Shown: piece by piece, positions 11,116 through 22,341 of the stretch | How positions within the stretch are numbered: position 1 is the stretch's first letter | Layout: the number at the start of each line of letters is the position of its first letter | Source: Bugulina stolonifera | Taxonomy: Eukaryota; Bryozoa; Gymnolaemata; Cheilostomatida; Bugulidae | Length of the DNA: 64,000 bases | NCBI GenBank assembly: GCA_935421135.1 | Contig: OW285189.1 | Coordinates: 24,430,298 to 24,494,297, forward strand | Reading direction: 5' to 3' | Translations under genes and position numbers: made by a program | The notes under the pieces: generated by a model | Told to the model about the DNA's origin: nothing | Database searches by the model: none | The model's input: the letters and a program-made list of their open reading frames with translations, nothing else

Positions 11116-14100
11116 CTAGTCTATACTACCATATGAAGGGCCTGGTGGGGGTCCCAGGACTATCGGTGTGTTTGCATCAGTCTCTATCAGATGTTTTGTA
11201 TCATTGCTTGCTGAAATAGGTTCTGTCACTACAGGTGGGGCTTCAACATCATCATCCTAAAAGACAGCAAAGAAAGAGCTAAGACCTAAGGCTAGAGTTC
11301 TCTACCTACATGTACCTTGTAGTTCATAGATAGGGGAGGGAAAGATGTACTACTTTGTCACCTTGCCCACCTATGAACAAGACTCCGATCTGGCACAGAG
11401 TTATGTCACCTTTCATCTTCACACTGTATGCTCATTGGTCACTTCCAGATTAACTCGTCTGCCTATTGGTCACTTCCAGATCAACTCCGCAGACATGCTA
11501 ACTAACTAAGACACCAAGCAAATCCCTCTCATTAATATTTACTTCCACATCTAAGAATTTTCACCAATTGTTACTGGCTATCCATATTCTAAAATCTAAA
11601 CGATGCAAATGTGGGAAAGTGTATTGCAGTGTTAGTAGACGGAGTCGGAAGGGCAGAGTGTTTATCATTGAGTGACACATCTTTCCCTCCACTATCTCTG
11701 ATGTAGGTTATAGAACTGAGGCTACTGATCTGTGGACCATTGAACATGTAACACAGTATAATATAAAAGTCCAATGTGAGATGGTATACTCACGTATATA
11801 GCTACAATATGTAGGTCTGTGATGGGCCAATTTACATAATATAATATACATGTAGGTATAAAATGTACGTGTATATTAATAGACAAGGTACATATCTACA
11901 GGTAAGTGTATTATATTATAACTTACCTGCATATGACTGAAATCTTCATCTTCATTGAGCTTGGGTCCACATTTACCACAACAACAGTTGCAGCACATGC
12001 AGCAGCAGAAACAGCAGCAACAGCCGGAGAATAGGAATGCAAAACAGCAGAGCACCTGTAAATACAAACTCACATGTATGGCAGGTACTTGTATACAAAT
12101 ATACATATACATATATATATACATGTATAATCAAATGTACATACACTGACATCTAATAAGCTACATGGGAAGCTTGCAAATCTCAATGATAAGCAATGTC
12201 AATATTGTTTATTATGTTATATAAATATCATTATCATCATGTGAGGAATCCACCCCTCCAGATGACCTACTGCTATTATCATTCTATATCATACACACTC
12301 TGCATTGTAAGTGTGTATATAGTACGTGATATTCCACTGATTCCTTCCTCGTATAACTGCGGGGCTACACACCCCCCCCCACCCAGAGTTGTAGCTATAG
12401 CATACATAACTATGTATCAAGCAGCTGACTATTCATTCTCACCAGTCTATATAATTCTGGTATAATTACTAGCCTAAGTTCTAGACTCTAGAGTAAGGCT
12501 AGCACTGAATAGTCTGATGGGCTATGCTATAACTCCCCTCACCCATACATTACTGTTATAGACACAGGTACATACCTTAGCCCAAGGTTTCTGTAGACAT
12601 AGGTATGAACTAAACCTCTCCTCCCCTATCTGGCTGGCAAGGTTAAGTCCCATAGAGCCGTAAGTGTCGTATATCTTTTTCTTAGTCGGGTCGGTGAGCA
12701 CAGCGTTGGCATGATTGATCTGCTTGAAGAGCTCAGTGGCCTCCTCATCACCACTGTTCTTATCCGGGTGACAGGTCAATGCTTTCTATAAGGTGATAGT
12801 TCATAAACTTATATCTATTATAGTCACATGCTGTTGCTATGGAAACCGGTTACTTTTATTGACAATAATAATTCCCTTTCCCCCATAATAGACTGCAGGC
12901 CTACTACTTCTATCTTTAGTCTGCACTCTGTATATTATATAATACATAAGTGTTGTAGTATTGTACATTGTATATAGCCCCAATTGACTGAAACTAGATA
13001 ATATAATGATAAATGTCACCCATGACATCTAGTATATAGATGTTATGACTTTGACACAATCATATATGTCATGTATTTGTGATTGGATAAACATTTTATA
13101 TAGCAATAAGTATACAATAGGCCTATAATAACAATGGTGTGAATGCTAGTGATAAAGCCTGTATTATATAATGTGTGTATATCTAGACCTGTCTAGTTCC
13201 CTTTACTGAAATGTAATAGTGATAGTGCTGGCTGCCAGCATATGGTAGGTGCATGTACTCTGTGTTGTATCTAGTAGGCCTATTTTATACTATATACTGT
13301 TCAAGGAAGTACCATGGTGATCACAAGAGAGTACTTATAATTGTATACATATAAGAGGAGATGGAAGATCAAATAATACCAGTACTACTAACAGTGTCCT
13401 ACCTTTCTATAAGACTTCTTTATCTCATCTAGAGTTGCAGTCTTTGGCACGCCCAGTAGAATGTACAGACTGTCTCCGGATGTTCTACAAACAGCATAAC
13501 AGTACTATATATTCAGTTGTACAGTGTACACTGTATTAGCACATGTAGAGAATTGTACAGTGTACACTGTATTAGTACATGTAGAGAATTGTACAGTGTA
13601 CACTGTATTAGCACATGTAGAGAATTGTACAGTGTACACTGTATTAGTACATGTAGAGAATTGTACAGTGTACACTGTATTAGTACATGTAGAGAATTGT
13701 ACAGTGTACACTGTATTAGTACATGTAGATCCCTGAAGCCACATGAACTTTACACATTTCAAGTGGACGATCGACCATCATAGATAAACTAATATTACAA
13801 GTATATACTTGACAGATTAGTAAACACCATCATGTACATGTACCTTCTCTAACATGGGGCAGAATGGGGAGATAGCAGTCAGTTTAGTACAGTACTGGGA
13901 TAGTACATGTGCAATAGAGTGTAGTAACTAGAATAATAACTAATGGTATGTGATATGAGAAAGGTAGGCTGTAAGATACGTTACCATGTGTATGACCTAC
14001 TAACATACCATTATATACGTGTATGTATATACAGTACATGTATATATATATCATAAACAATATGCGTATATATGATGTGTACTACAGGTGTAGGCATGCA

Positions 14101-14260
14101 GGCGTACCTATATGTATGTACATGTATGTGTATGTGTGTGTAGTGCACTGTAGTAGCATAGTAATAGTGATACTTTAAAAACTTACATTATAAAGAAGGT
14201 GACTAAAAATACTTACGACAGTTTTCTACCTGGCTGATCAGAAGGTTGTGATGAGGCCAT
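11116..14260 (-). CDS. DNAJC5: cysteine-string protein (DnaJ/Hsp40 co-chaperone of synaptic and secretory vesicles)
   Basis: This is a complete five-exon gene: 14260-14217, 13484-13403, 12785-12576, 12055-11927 and 11256-11116. All introns are GT-AG and phases agree, giving about 201 residues against 198 in mammals. Residues 11-19 (RKLSTSGDS) match the conserved protein kinase A site region of mammalian CSP. The J domain (about 15-83) has the HPD motif in CHPDKN, which stimulates Hsc70 ATPase, and ends in IYDTYGSMGL. The linker is followed by the cysteine string around GCCCCFCCCMCCNCCCGKC (about 123-141), which is palmitoylated in known CSPs and holds the protein on vesicle membranes. The tail is acidic then Pro-rich and ends PSYGSID. 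Exons 3 and 4 are phase 0 and correspond neatly to the J domain remainder and the cysteine string. The start is the first ATG before MASSQPSD. The identification is strong. Confidence 0.96.
13515..13736. repeat. 36-bp minisatellite, 6 copies, in DNAJC5 intron 1
   Basis: The unit contains GTACAGTGTACACTGTATTA and TACATGTAGAGAATT. It is rich in internal palindromes (GTACAGTGTAC, TACATGTA). The array starts about 30 bp from the exon 2 acceptor. Open frames on both strands come from the repeat. Confidence 0.93.
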
Positions 14261-15095
14261 TATACAGTATATACTAGCTTATCTAAGTATATATAACAAT
14301 TATGGCAGATTGCTTCTATATCCTAGTATCCTCTGTTCACTCTATTGTATCATCTGCTTGAGGGCATCAAGTAACCTGGTAAGGTAAATAATATATAATT
14401 AACCTATAACATTAGGGTAGCTGCACATAGCTATCTGGAGTGTGTCAAACCTATTGTGGCACAGCCACCATGACATGCTGTATTACCCCCATAGGTTGCC
14501 GTAAGCTATTAATAGGCCTACTGTACTCGTGTGCTCCAGCCATAGTTGTAGAGTAAACTAAAACAGACAGGGCTTACAGGCCTACTAAAAAGCACAGCTT
14601 GCAGACTATTTTTATAATAACACGAATAATAATATTCTTATTTTACAGATGATCTTATTTTAATATTAGTGATGTAATGCTTGTAGGTTATTCTTATCCT
14701 ATTGTCGTAGAATTGGCCTATTGTACTTCATACAGGCACTCTTGATTATTTCATACTAGGTCTATTTACTGTAATCAGAATTGTAACTGTCAAATAAAAC
14801 ATCCTAATAATAATTCATGTCAGATTCAGGTGTACATGTATCGAGTAATTATTGATCATAATATTAAATGTTGATATGTTATCAATTTTGAAAAACTCAA
14901 AAAGCGAAATTATTTGCATGAGAAAGTTTTGTGAATCTGTTAATACTGGAACATTTTACGATGAAAACTTCCAATGAGTTTGTCCAGTCGCTAACTGTTT
15001 AAGGGTATAGCTTAGCTAAACTGTATGCTTATTTAGATTTACATGTAAATCACATGAAGTGTAAAACTGGTACTGAATTCTATTTACAAGTAAGT

Positions 15096-15485
15096 GCAGT
15101 AGGCCCATTTTCAGGTACAGCGATTACCATAGGTGCAGTAGGCCCACTTTCAGGTACAGCGATTACCATAGGTGCAGTAGGCCCACTTTCAGGTACAGCG
15201 ATTACCATAGGTGCAGTAGGCCCACTTTCAGGTACAGTGATTACCATAGGTGCAGTAGGCCCACTTTCAGGTACAGCGATTACCATAGGTGCAGTAGGCC
15301 CACTTTCAGGTACAGCGATTACCATAGGTGCAGTAGGCCCACTTTCAGGTACAGTGATTACCACAGGTGCAGTAGGCCCACTTTCAGGTACAGTGATTAC
15401 CATAGGTGCAGTAGGCCCACTTTCAGGTACAGTGATTACCATAGGTGCAGTAGGCCCACTTTCAGGTACAGTGATTACCATAGCT
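15096..15485. repeat. 39-bp minisatellite, about 10 copies
   Basis: The unit contains GTGCAGTAGGCCCACTTTCA and GGTACAGYGATTACCAYAG. Its 13-codon length keeps frames open on both strands (AVGPLSGTAITIG on plus). There are no flanking exons, so it is not called coding. Confidence 0.93.
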
Positions 15486-16229
15486 CATTCACAATTCCAT
15501 TGAATAGGCTTCTGTTCCTTGCTACTTCCAATTATATTATAAAGTACTAGTTGGTTGCTTTTTCAAATGTTCAACTATGTACCACCAGATTGAGAAATAG
15601 CTACTGTATGTTCTGTACAAACCAGTAACTATGCAGGTCTTTTTGTGGGTGCTAAATTGCAGTGTGAGGAGCCTCAAGACTACTGAGAGCTCAAGTTCCA
15701 GTAGAGAAAGCTTGTGCCTATGTGCTATCAATAAACAACGCCTGGTAATGTTGGTCACTAGCTAGCCCACACATCTCTCGGGTTCAACCTTGTATTGTGC
15801 CCTACAAGCTAGCATGGGACACTGCCTTTCAATATGCTTGCTGTTGCCATCGATTGCTTTTTTGTAGACAGCCCACACATCTGTTAGGTCAAGAGTGGAG
15901 TCTTGACTTCTGTAGCATATTAGGCTGGTACTGGTACAGTCACCTAGGGTAACTAAGGCCTAGTAGTAGCAGTTTGCTTGGTTGGTATTGCGTTTGAGCT
16001 TCTGGCAATTTTGTGACTGCTACGCCTAGCTACCTCACCGGACTGGAACTTATACTTACCTACCTTGAAAATGTGAAGGTGCCTGGACTAATACATACTG
16101 ACCTAACCTACCGCTGTTTGCTGCTTACACTGGGAACTGACCAACAGGGGAGTCTGTGCGTTGCCAGTAGGTAGCTAGAGTAAACAGAGGGCACCAGGCT
16201 ATCTTGTGACATCCATAACAATAGGTTTA

Positions 16230-16960
16230 TATATTGCATTCATGAATTGATTACTAAATTTTTAACATAATTTGACATTATTTATATTATATTAATCAAA
16301 TTGCAAAATCGTCAACACAAATAAAATATTCATATATTATCCTTGTCACACTGGTCTCAACATTATCATAATATAATTAAAATTACTTATATTTATTATA
16401 GGCTATGCCTATTTTGCCTAGTGAAGTCTATCTGATTTCAAACTAGAAATTTTAATAATAAATTTACATACATGTAAATCTAATATACATATTTATTAGC
16501 CTAATGTTAATGGAATGTTATATTCACATTACATTAGGCCTATATAATATCAATATTTAACATTAATTATGTCTAATATGATATACATGTATCTTGTTCA
16601 ATACCTAGTTCAAGGAGTATGTTTATTTAACTAAAGAGTACTCCTAGTCCTTAATTTAACCATTTTTTACAACCATTCAAATAGCAAAACAAAATATTGA
16701 AATATATTAATATAAATGTTATAAAATAATTATATTATTTAATATTGAATTATTAATTGGTATAATAATTTATATTATTCTACATTTAATACTAAATTTA
16801 TATTACATATTACCCATTGATATTTTTATATTTAATTACTCTTTACATTATGATTATATACATTACATATTTTGAAATACAATGTGAATGTTAATGTATC
16901 ATCTCATAATTAAATATATGATATTTTACATTACTGATTTAAATCAGGAAGAATGAAAGT
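16230..16960. other. very AT-rich segment
   Basis: Composition falls to mostly A and T with ATTAATATA-like words. No exon or structured element is seen. Confidence 0.6.
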
Positions 16961-17242
16961 GTGGTCTTAAGCATTCGATTCAAATAATCGTTTCACAACA
17001 ACCACCGTCTTTACTGTGCAATTGACAACTGCAACAATACCATAGCACCGGAGCAAAAATCAAATGTTGATGCTCTTGTTGGAAATTTTCAGAGCACCGG
17101 AAATTTTTATTCAATGGGCGACACTTACGAAATGAGGTTACAATGACATGTACGAGTTATCTTTTCCGTGTACGATAATGCTAGGGGGACACAATTCCAA
17201 TTTATTGCATTGGCGAACCCCTAAAAATATTAATTATAATCT

Positions 17243-17293
17243 GAAGTTGTACCCTCTCGATTTCTGAAACAGTAGTTGGGAGAGGGCAACTTC
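17243..17293. repeat. short inverted repeat (GAAGTTGT...GCAACTTC)
   Basis: The arms GAAGTTGTACCCTCTC and GAGAGGGCAACTTC enclose about 20 bp. It is one member of a dispersed hairpin family in this window (compare 9358-9416 and 40619-40662). Confidence 0.65.
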
Positions 17294-18854
17294 TGATGAT
17301 CAATAGCTTGCATGAATGAGACATGGCACCACTCTATAAGATAAGTCCATGTTTTCTGGTCCAAGGGGCTGTCTAGTCAAGTGTACCTACTGTTGTGCTA
17401 TACTTGAATACCATGCATCTTACTACCTGTACTTAATTATGCACACAGTAGTCAGTCTAAGAAAAGAGGTGGGGGTCTCTAGGGTAGCAGACATAATCAC
17501 TTGAGGGGGCCCGAAGCGTGCCGGCAAAAAGAGTTCGAGAGGGACGCCGTTATTGTTGATTGTGCATGCTCAATGGCTCATCGTAGTGTACATCATGTAC
17601 AACAATTTCAGTTATTTTAAGTAAAATATTCTTCCGATAGACTCTGAGCAGTATTATAAATCTATTAATGCCAATTATTATATTTATTTTCTAACGTTCA
17701 ATGGAATTATACATGTATATGCTCTTTATAACAGCTAAGTAGCCAGATAGGCTTTTTCTACATGCTCCATGACAGCACCCCTACTTGTCTCTCTATGAGG
17801 ATTCTTAGCTTGGACCCATCAGATCAATAGTGGTACAGACAGTCAGGGCTTAGGTTGAATCTCAGCCCTCTGTATGCATTTGAAGTAGCAAAAATTGGTA
17901 GAACATTATCCTATTAAGCTTGTTAATAGTATACATGTATGTGGTGTGTCGGGCTGTGTGCTACCCATAGCAGAACATTACAGTATGTAGTACATGTACA
18001 CGTATATGCAATCATGTGCAAATACATAGGGATGCATATAATCCATGTAAAACACATCATGTATCTACTAATACATGTACGTTATATGAAAAGATTGATA
18101 TACAGTAATTGGAACACGAAATTGTTTTTTCATCCCAGGTCTACAATCCTGATCCAAACTTCCACAAGCGTCAACTGTGGTGTTTAATTTCTAGTTCACC
18201 AATAGGACTGCAGGATGGCATCTACACTGAGCTTATTGTCCTTTCATTAGATTTTCCGTTTCCCTAACAACTACCAACTCCAGCAACAATAATCATAGTG
18301 GACATAATGATGAACCCTCCTTTTCAAAAGCATCTCACGTCCTGGTCCTTTGGTTCTGTAGTTAGACTGCGTGAATTTTTGTACATTTCACTTAAAATAA
18401 CAATTACTTTGGAATTTTACACCCATGTGCTTCAGAATGCTGATCCAGTTGTAAAACATTCCGTTGTGAAACTGTCATTTGAGAAAAAACTCTTTGCCCT
18501 GTCAATGTAAAGCACACAGAATTGCCTTTGTTCTTTGTGGGATTTGAAGCAAGAAATCGTTTTTTATTCTTTCAAGTAACCGATCAATTTAAACGCACCG
18601 ACTCTAAAGATGAATCTCAGTCTATTAAAACAGTGTACCAGACTGCATCAGCAATAGCTGTTTTCATTCTCTCAAAGTTAGCTGTAGGAACAGACACATT
18701 ATAGGCTCTTAGTCAGCTACTGCTATGCTACTATTATAAAGACAGTAGCTAGTCACCGACTCGTCTCCTATCATTACCATTTTTGGGTCATTGCACCGGC
18801 ATTTTTGATGATTATTGCAATTTGTTAGAGAAATTGATATGGATTTTTTGGGTC

Positions 18855-18985
18855 GGCTAGGCTAAATGACCAGCGACAGTCAAATCAGGAAATAAACTTC
18901 AGTTGATAACTGGTGAGATTCGAACCCACAACCTTCCGATGTGAGTCTTGCACTCTACCAACTGAGCCATCCCTGACCCACCATT
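18855..18985 (-). mobile_element. tRNA-derived SINE head (best preserved copy)
   Basis: On the minus strand TGGCTCAGTTGGTAGAGTG is an excellent A box, and GTTGTGGGTTCGAATCTCAC contains an excellent B box at tRNA-like spacing. The anticodon stem and acceptor stem do not pair, so it is tRNA-derived and not a functional tRNA. A short body follows, ending near GCCGACCCAAAAAA. Confidence 0.65.
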
Positions 18986-19449
18986 ACACACATAGTGTAG
19001 GATAATAATTGTTACTCTCTCTTGTCACCCTTTAATATTCAACCTAAACCCATTGCCTCACATTCACTCATATTTCAAGTTAGCTATCGATGATTTTACA
19101 TGTTTCATGTTTGCCCATGTAGATCCTGAGTACACTATTTTCTTCCTCAATGGTTAAAGTACATCACCTCTCTCTGAGACTGTTGACTGGTTTTATTTTG
19201 TTGGGTTGCCTGTTTAATATGAATGTATTTTATAATAATACGTATTTTTCTATTTCAAAAGTGGATGAAACCTGATTCAATCAAAGCATTAAATATTATA
19301 GGCACTTTTGTACATGCATATGCATAACAAATCAGGATGAACGCTTTATAATGCAATCTTCATTCAGTACCAAATGCAGATGTGTGTATGTATATAGCCT
19401 CTCCCCACCATTACAAATTCTATATACATGTACATGCAAATTAAACGGC

Positions 19450-19582
19450 ACTAACTATATGCAGGCACTAACTATATGCAGGCACTAACTATATGCATGC
19501 ACTAACTATATGCAGGCACTAACTATATGCAGGCACTAACTATATGCAGGTACTAACTATATGCAGGCACTAACTATTATGC
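19450..19582. repeat. 17-bp minisatellite, about 8 copies
   Basis: The unit is GGCACTAACTATATGCA with few variants. It is intergenic. Confidence 0.9.
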
Positions 19583-21604
19583 ACGAGAGGAGCATCACGC
19601 TGCTTAATACCCGCCATCCCCACTAACCAAGAAGGATTAGCATTTAATCATTATGGAGATCGATTAATTTTATCTCTGATGCTGACCAAGTGAATAAATG
19701 GTGTATATTTAGATGGGAAAATGCAAAATAATATTTTGTGTTGTGCCCAGCTGGGTAGCTATAGTACAACCACACAGCGTGCAGACCAGAGCAAAAAGAG
19801 AGAGTCGAAACCAGTTAATTGTGCAGATGCTAGGGGGCCCGAGTCATACCCAAGCAACTCAATGCTTATAGAAGAATGGGTGACAGCCACCAGGAAACCA
19901 TCCTGTAGTTGTTGGGGAGTGATCCGCCAGGCGACGAGAAGAGAGACTGGAGGATCGGCTAAGCAAGACCTGGCTGTGTGTACACAACCCCTGTAGAAAG
20001 ACAAGTGTGGAGTCTCTTGACTCGGCACAGGGCTAGGGCTGTGTTGGGGCAAAGAAGTAAACCGATATGGCATGCAAGTGTAGCATCAAGGAGTATCTTC
20101 TTACTCCTTGGTAGTATCCAAGTTCAAGGTACCAGAAAAGTAACACAATAAAAAGAAAAGGCATACGATCACAACTGATAGTCTGATACCAATTAAAACA
20201 TGCATAAATCACACGTAATGCATCCAAGACATGGCAAGAGACATCAATGTTAATGCTACATTATTTTACTGTCAACATGGCTGTGTCAACATTATGGAGC
20301 ACGACAACTAATAATGACAAATGTCAGCTTCTCATAATAAGGAAATAATGAGGCTGTAGCCTGTAGGATTACTAGTATAAATAAATCCTATAACAAAGAT
20401 TATTTTGTGGATTACTATTAATGTGGCAATAATGATTAGGGTTAGGTCGATGGAAGGGGAATAAGAAAACAATGAAGCTACAAATTTGTATAATATAGAT
20501 TATGACAGAGATTAGCAATTACATTGCACTCTTGAAATACTGGATTAAGCAGCACTAATGCAGATCTCCATGTGTCGATGGTGTCATGTAACTAGCAACT
20601 GTGAAGTAGTGTCAGATAATCAAAGTACCACGTGTGGACCACGTGACTGCAGTCACTGTTTCACATCTAAAGCTCATATTATCCTACATGTAAGGGAAAG
20701 AGGGGAAGATATGGAGTACAGGATGAAGCTCAATATCTCTCCAACTCTGCACACTAACATTGTCTCGATGCTCCTTGATATATCTTCTGCCTATGCAGTA
20801 TGGATAGCTACTAACTAGAATACATTATAACTTTCCACTACTGTTGCCACTGCTGTGGGATCTCAACGTGCACACTGAAAAGTGCATAAATACACCTTGA
20901 GCACTTTCAGTGACCATGCAGTCATTACCAGCTATGGCTGCATGCACAACCAATTAGGTTTCCACTGACGCCAACATTGAGGTTCACTGGTATTAAAAAG
21001 CATAAAAAATAGTGTTGTGGATTTGTGCAAGCTAATACTATACGCACACATGCGGTTATACCTACATGTATTCTGTCCATCTACCAAATTGAGATTACAA
21101 GCAGTTACGACTGCTGGCTAAGACTTACAGTTATTCATACAATTGCGAGTTTACATGCAGAAGAGTGTATGCTGAAGGGAGACACTCTCCATCACAATAT
21201 TACAGGCCGCTGTTCTTTAGATAAGATTAGAGGCTTCAATAATGGAGTTAGTCTCAATTCTATTGGGCAAATGACAGCTCAGAGGAGAACTGAGGCTTAG
21301 AGATGGGCACTGGATGATTCTTGTAAATCCACTACAATACTCTATTCTAAATTATCAAAAGAGTTACATTTTGTCAAACATCATCTGAAGCAGTGATGCT
21401 GTAATGAATGCCCCTTAGCCTGTGGATATGCCCGACCTCGGTCCTCAGACATTAATCTTGTGTACATAAACATGTATATGTACATAAACATGTACTAACT
21501 AGACTTACCTACAGATATCTTTGCATATTTTTCCTATGGTGCAGATGCCCTATCATGAATTGTAATGGTAAACAATTGTATTTTTATGATCTTGTTGTAA
21601 GACC

Positions 21605-21880
21605 GACTTATGGTCGGACCTCGTACTACTGATATTCTGCTTTATTACATAGTATATTTTATGACACTGACCTGTGGTCGTCCTTTTGCCGAAAGTTGCC
21701 GGAAGCAGATTTTGTATAAAAGAAAGGCTAATTCTCTGTTAGTAGTAGTCAGTTGTTCTTTAGAGTTCAATACAGTCACATCTACATATTTTATCCTTAA
21801 AATAACTGGAATGATCATTCTAGACTAGTATACTCTTAGCCTAGGTCTCTCGGGGCTGACAGCCAGAGTGCTGGAATAGG
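21605..21880 (+). mobile_element. solo LTR, family A copy 2 (degraded)
   Basis: It starts TGTAAGACCGACTTATGGTC with the same terminal hairpin as the 6739 copy. It then has GTTGCCGGAAGCAG, a TATA box (TTTGTATAAAAG near 21712) and TTCAATACAGTCACATCTAC. The polyadenylation hexamer AATAAA of copy 1 is AATACA here. The right boundary is uncertain. Confidence 0.6.
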
Positions 21881-22237
21881 ATAGATAGGACACATGGTGA
21901 CTAAGTACTCATGCTAGGACACTCAGACTCATGGGTCAGCATATTATCACAGCATTCCAGTCGGTACAGGATAATCTGCACCTTATTCAGTATAATGTAA
22001 TTAAGAGGAATTGATAGACCACTACTCGGTTCCCTCCCATGTGCACACTCGTACACACACGCAAAACATTGCAATACCTTTATAGTCATATCATGTTGTT
22101 ACTAAGAGGCCTACATAATACGCATGCCAACATCATGGATGATGGCAACATGTTTGCATTTTACGTCTGTTAAAATGTATTGTGCTAATCTGATTGGAGC
22201 GCCACAGGTGACAAGAGGGAGTTGAGGATATGGAGAA

Positions 22238-22245
22238 TATATAAG
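22238..22245 (+). promoter_or_regulatory. TATA box of antistasin-like gene 1
   Basis: TATATAAG lies in a block (22208-22341) conserved in all three paralogues: GACAAGAGGGAGTTGAGGAT, the TATA box, then GTAGCTAGACTC and CAGTTGGTGAGTACACAT. Transcription should start about 25-30 bp downstream. Confidence 0.8.
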
Positions 22246-22341
22246 AGGGGAGATGTAGCTAGACTCCACAGTTGGTGAGTACACATAGACACATAGACAC
22301 ATAGACATAGACAGCTACTGTATACACTACATAATATCATC

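Larger units (their letters stand above)
14261..22230. other. gene-poor 8 kb region between DNAJC5 and the antistasin cluster
   Basis: No gene could be supported. It contains a 39-bp minisatellite, a very AT-rich stretch (about 16230-16960), a hairpin repeat (17243-17293), a SINE (18855-18985), a 17-bp minisatellite and a solo LTR. Two overlapping short open frames at 18298-18510 and 18498-18704 are in different frames and resemble nothing I recognise. Confidence 0.55.

Noticed and set aside
15054..15503. Open frames of 149 and 133 codons on opposite strands
   Set aside because: Both are by-products of the 39-bp unit being a multiple of three. There is no signal peptide, domain or exon neighbour.
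18895..18975. A tRNA gene on the minus strand
   Set aside because: A and B boxes are excellent, but the anticodon and acceptor stems do not pair. It fits a tRNA-derived SINE better.
19721..20073. Open frames on both strands, one with a segment (SMLIEEWVTATRKPSCSCWG) vaguely like the last helices of a death domain
   Set aside because: The match is short, lacks the rest of the domain and has no flanking exons in register.
20872..20915. Small hairpin ACTGAAAAGTGC...GCACTTTCAGT
   Set aside because: The 11-bp stem with a bulge is isolated, and chance cannot be excluded in this length of sequence.
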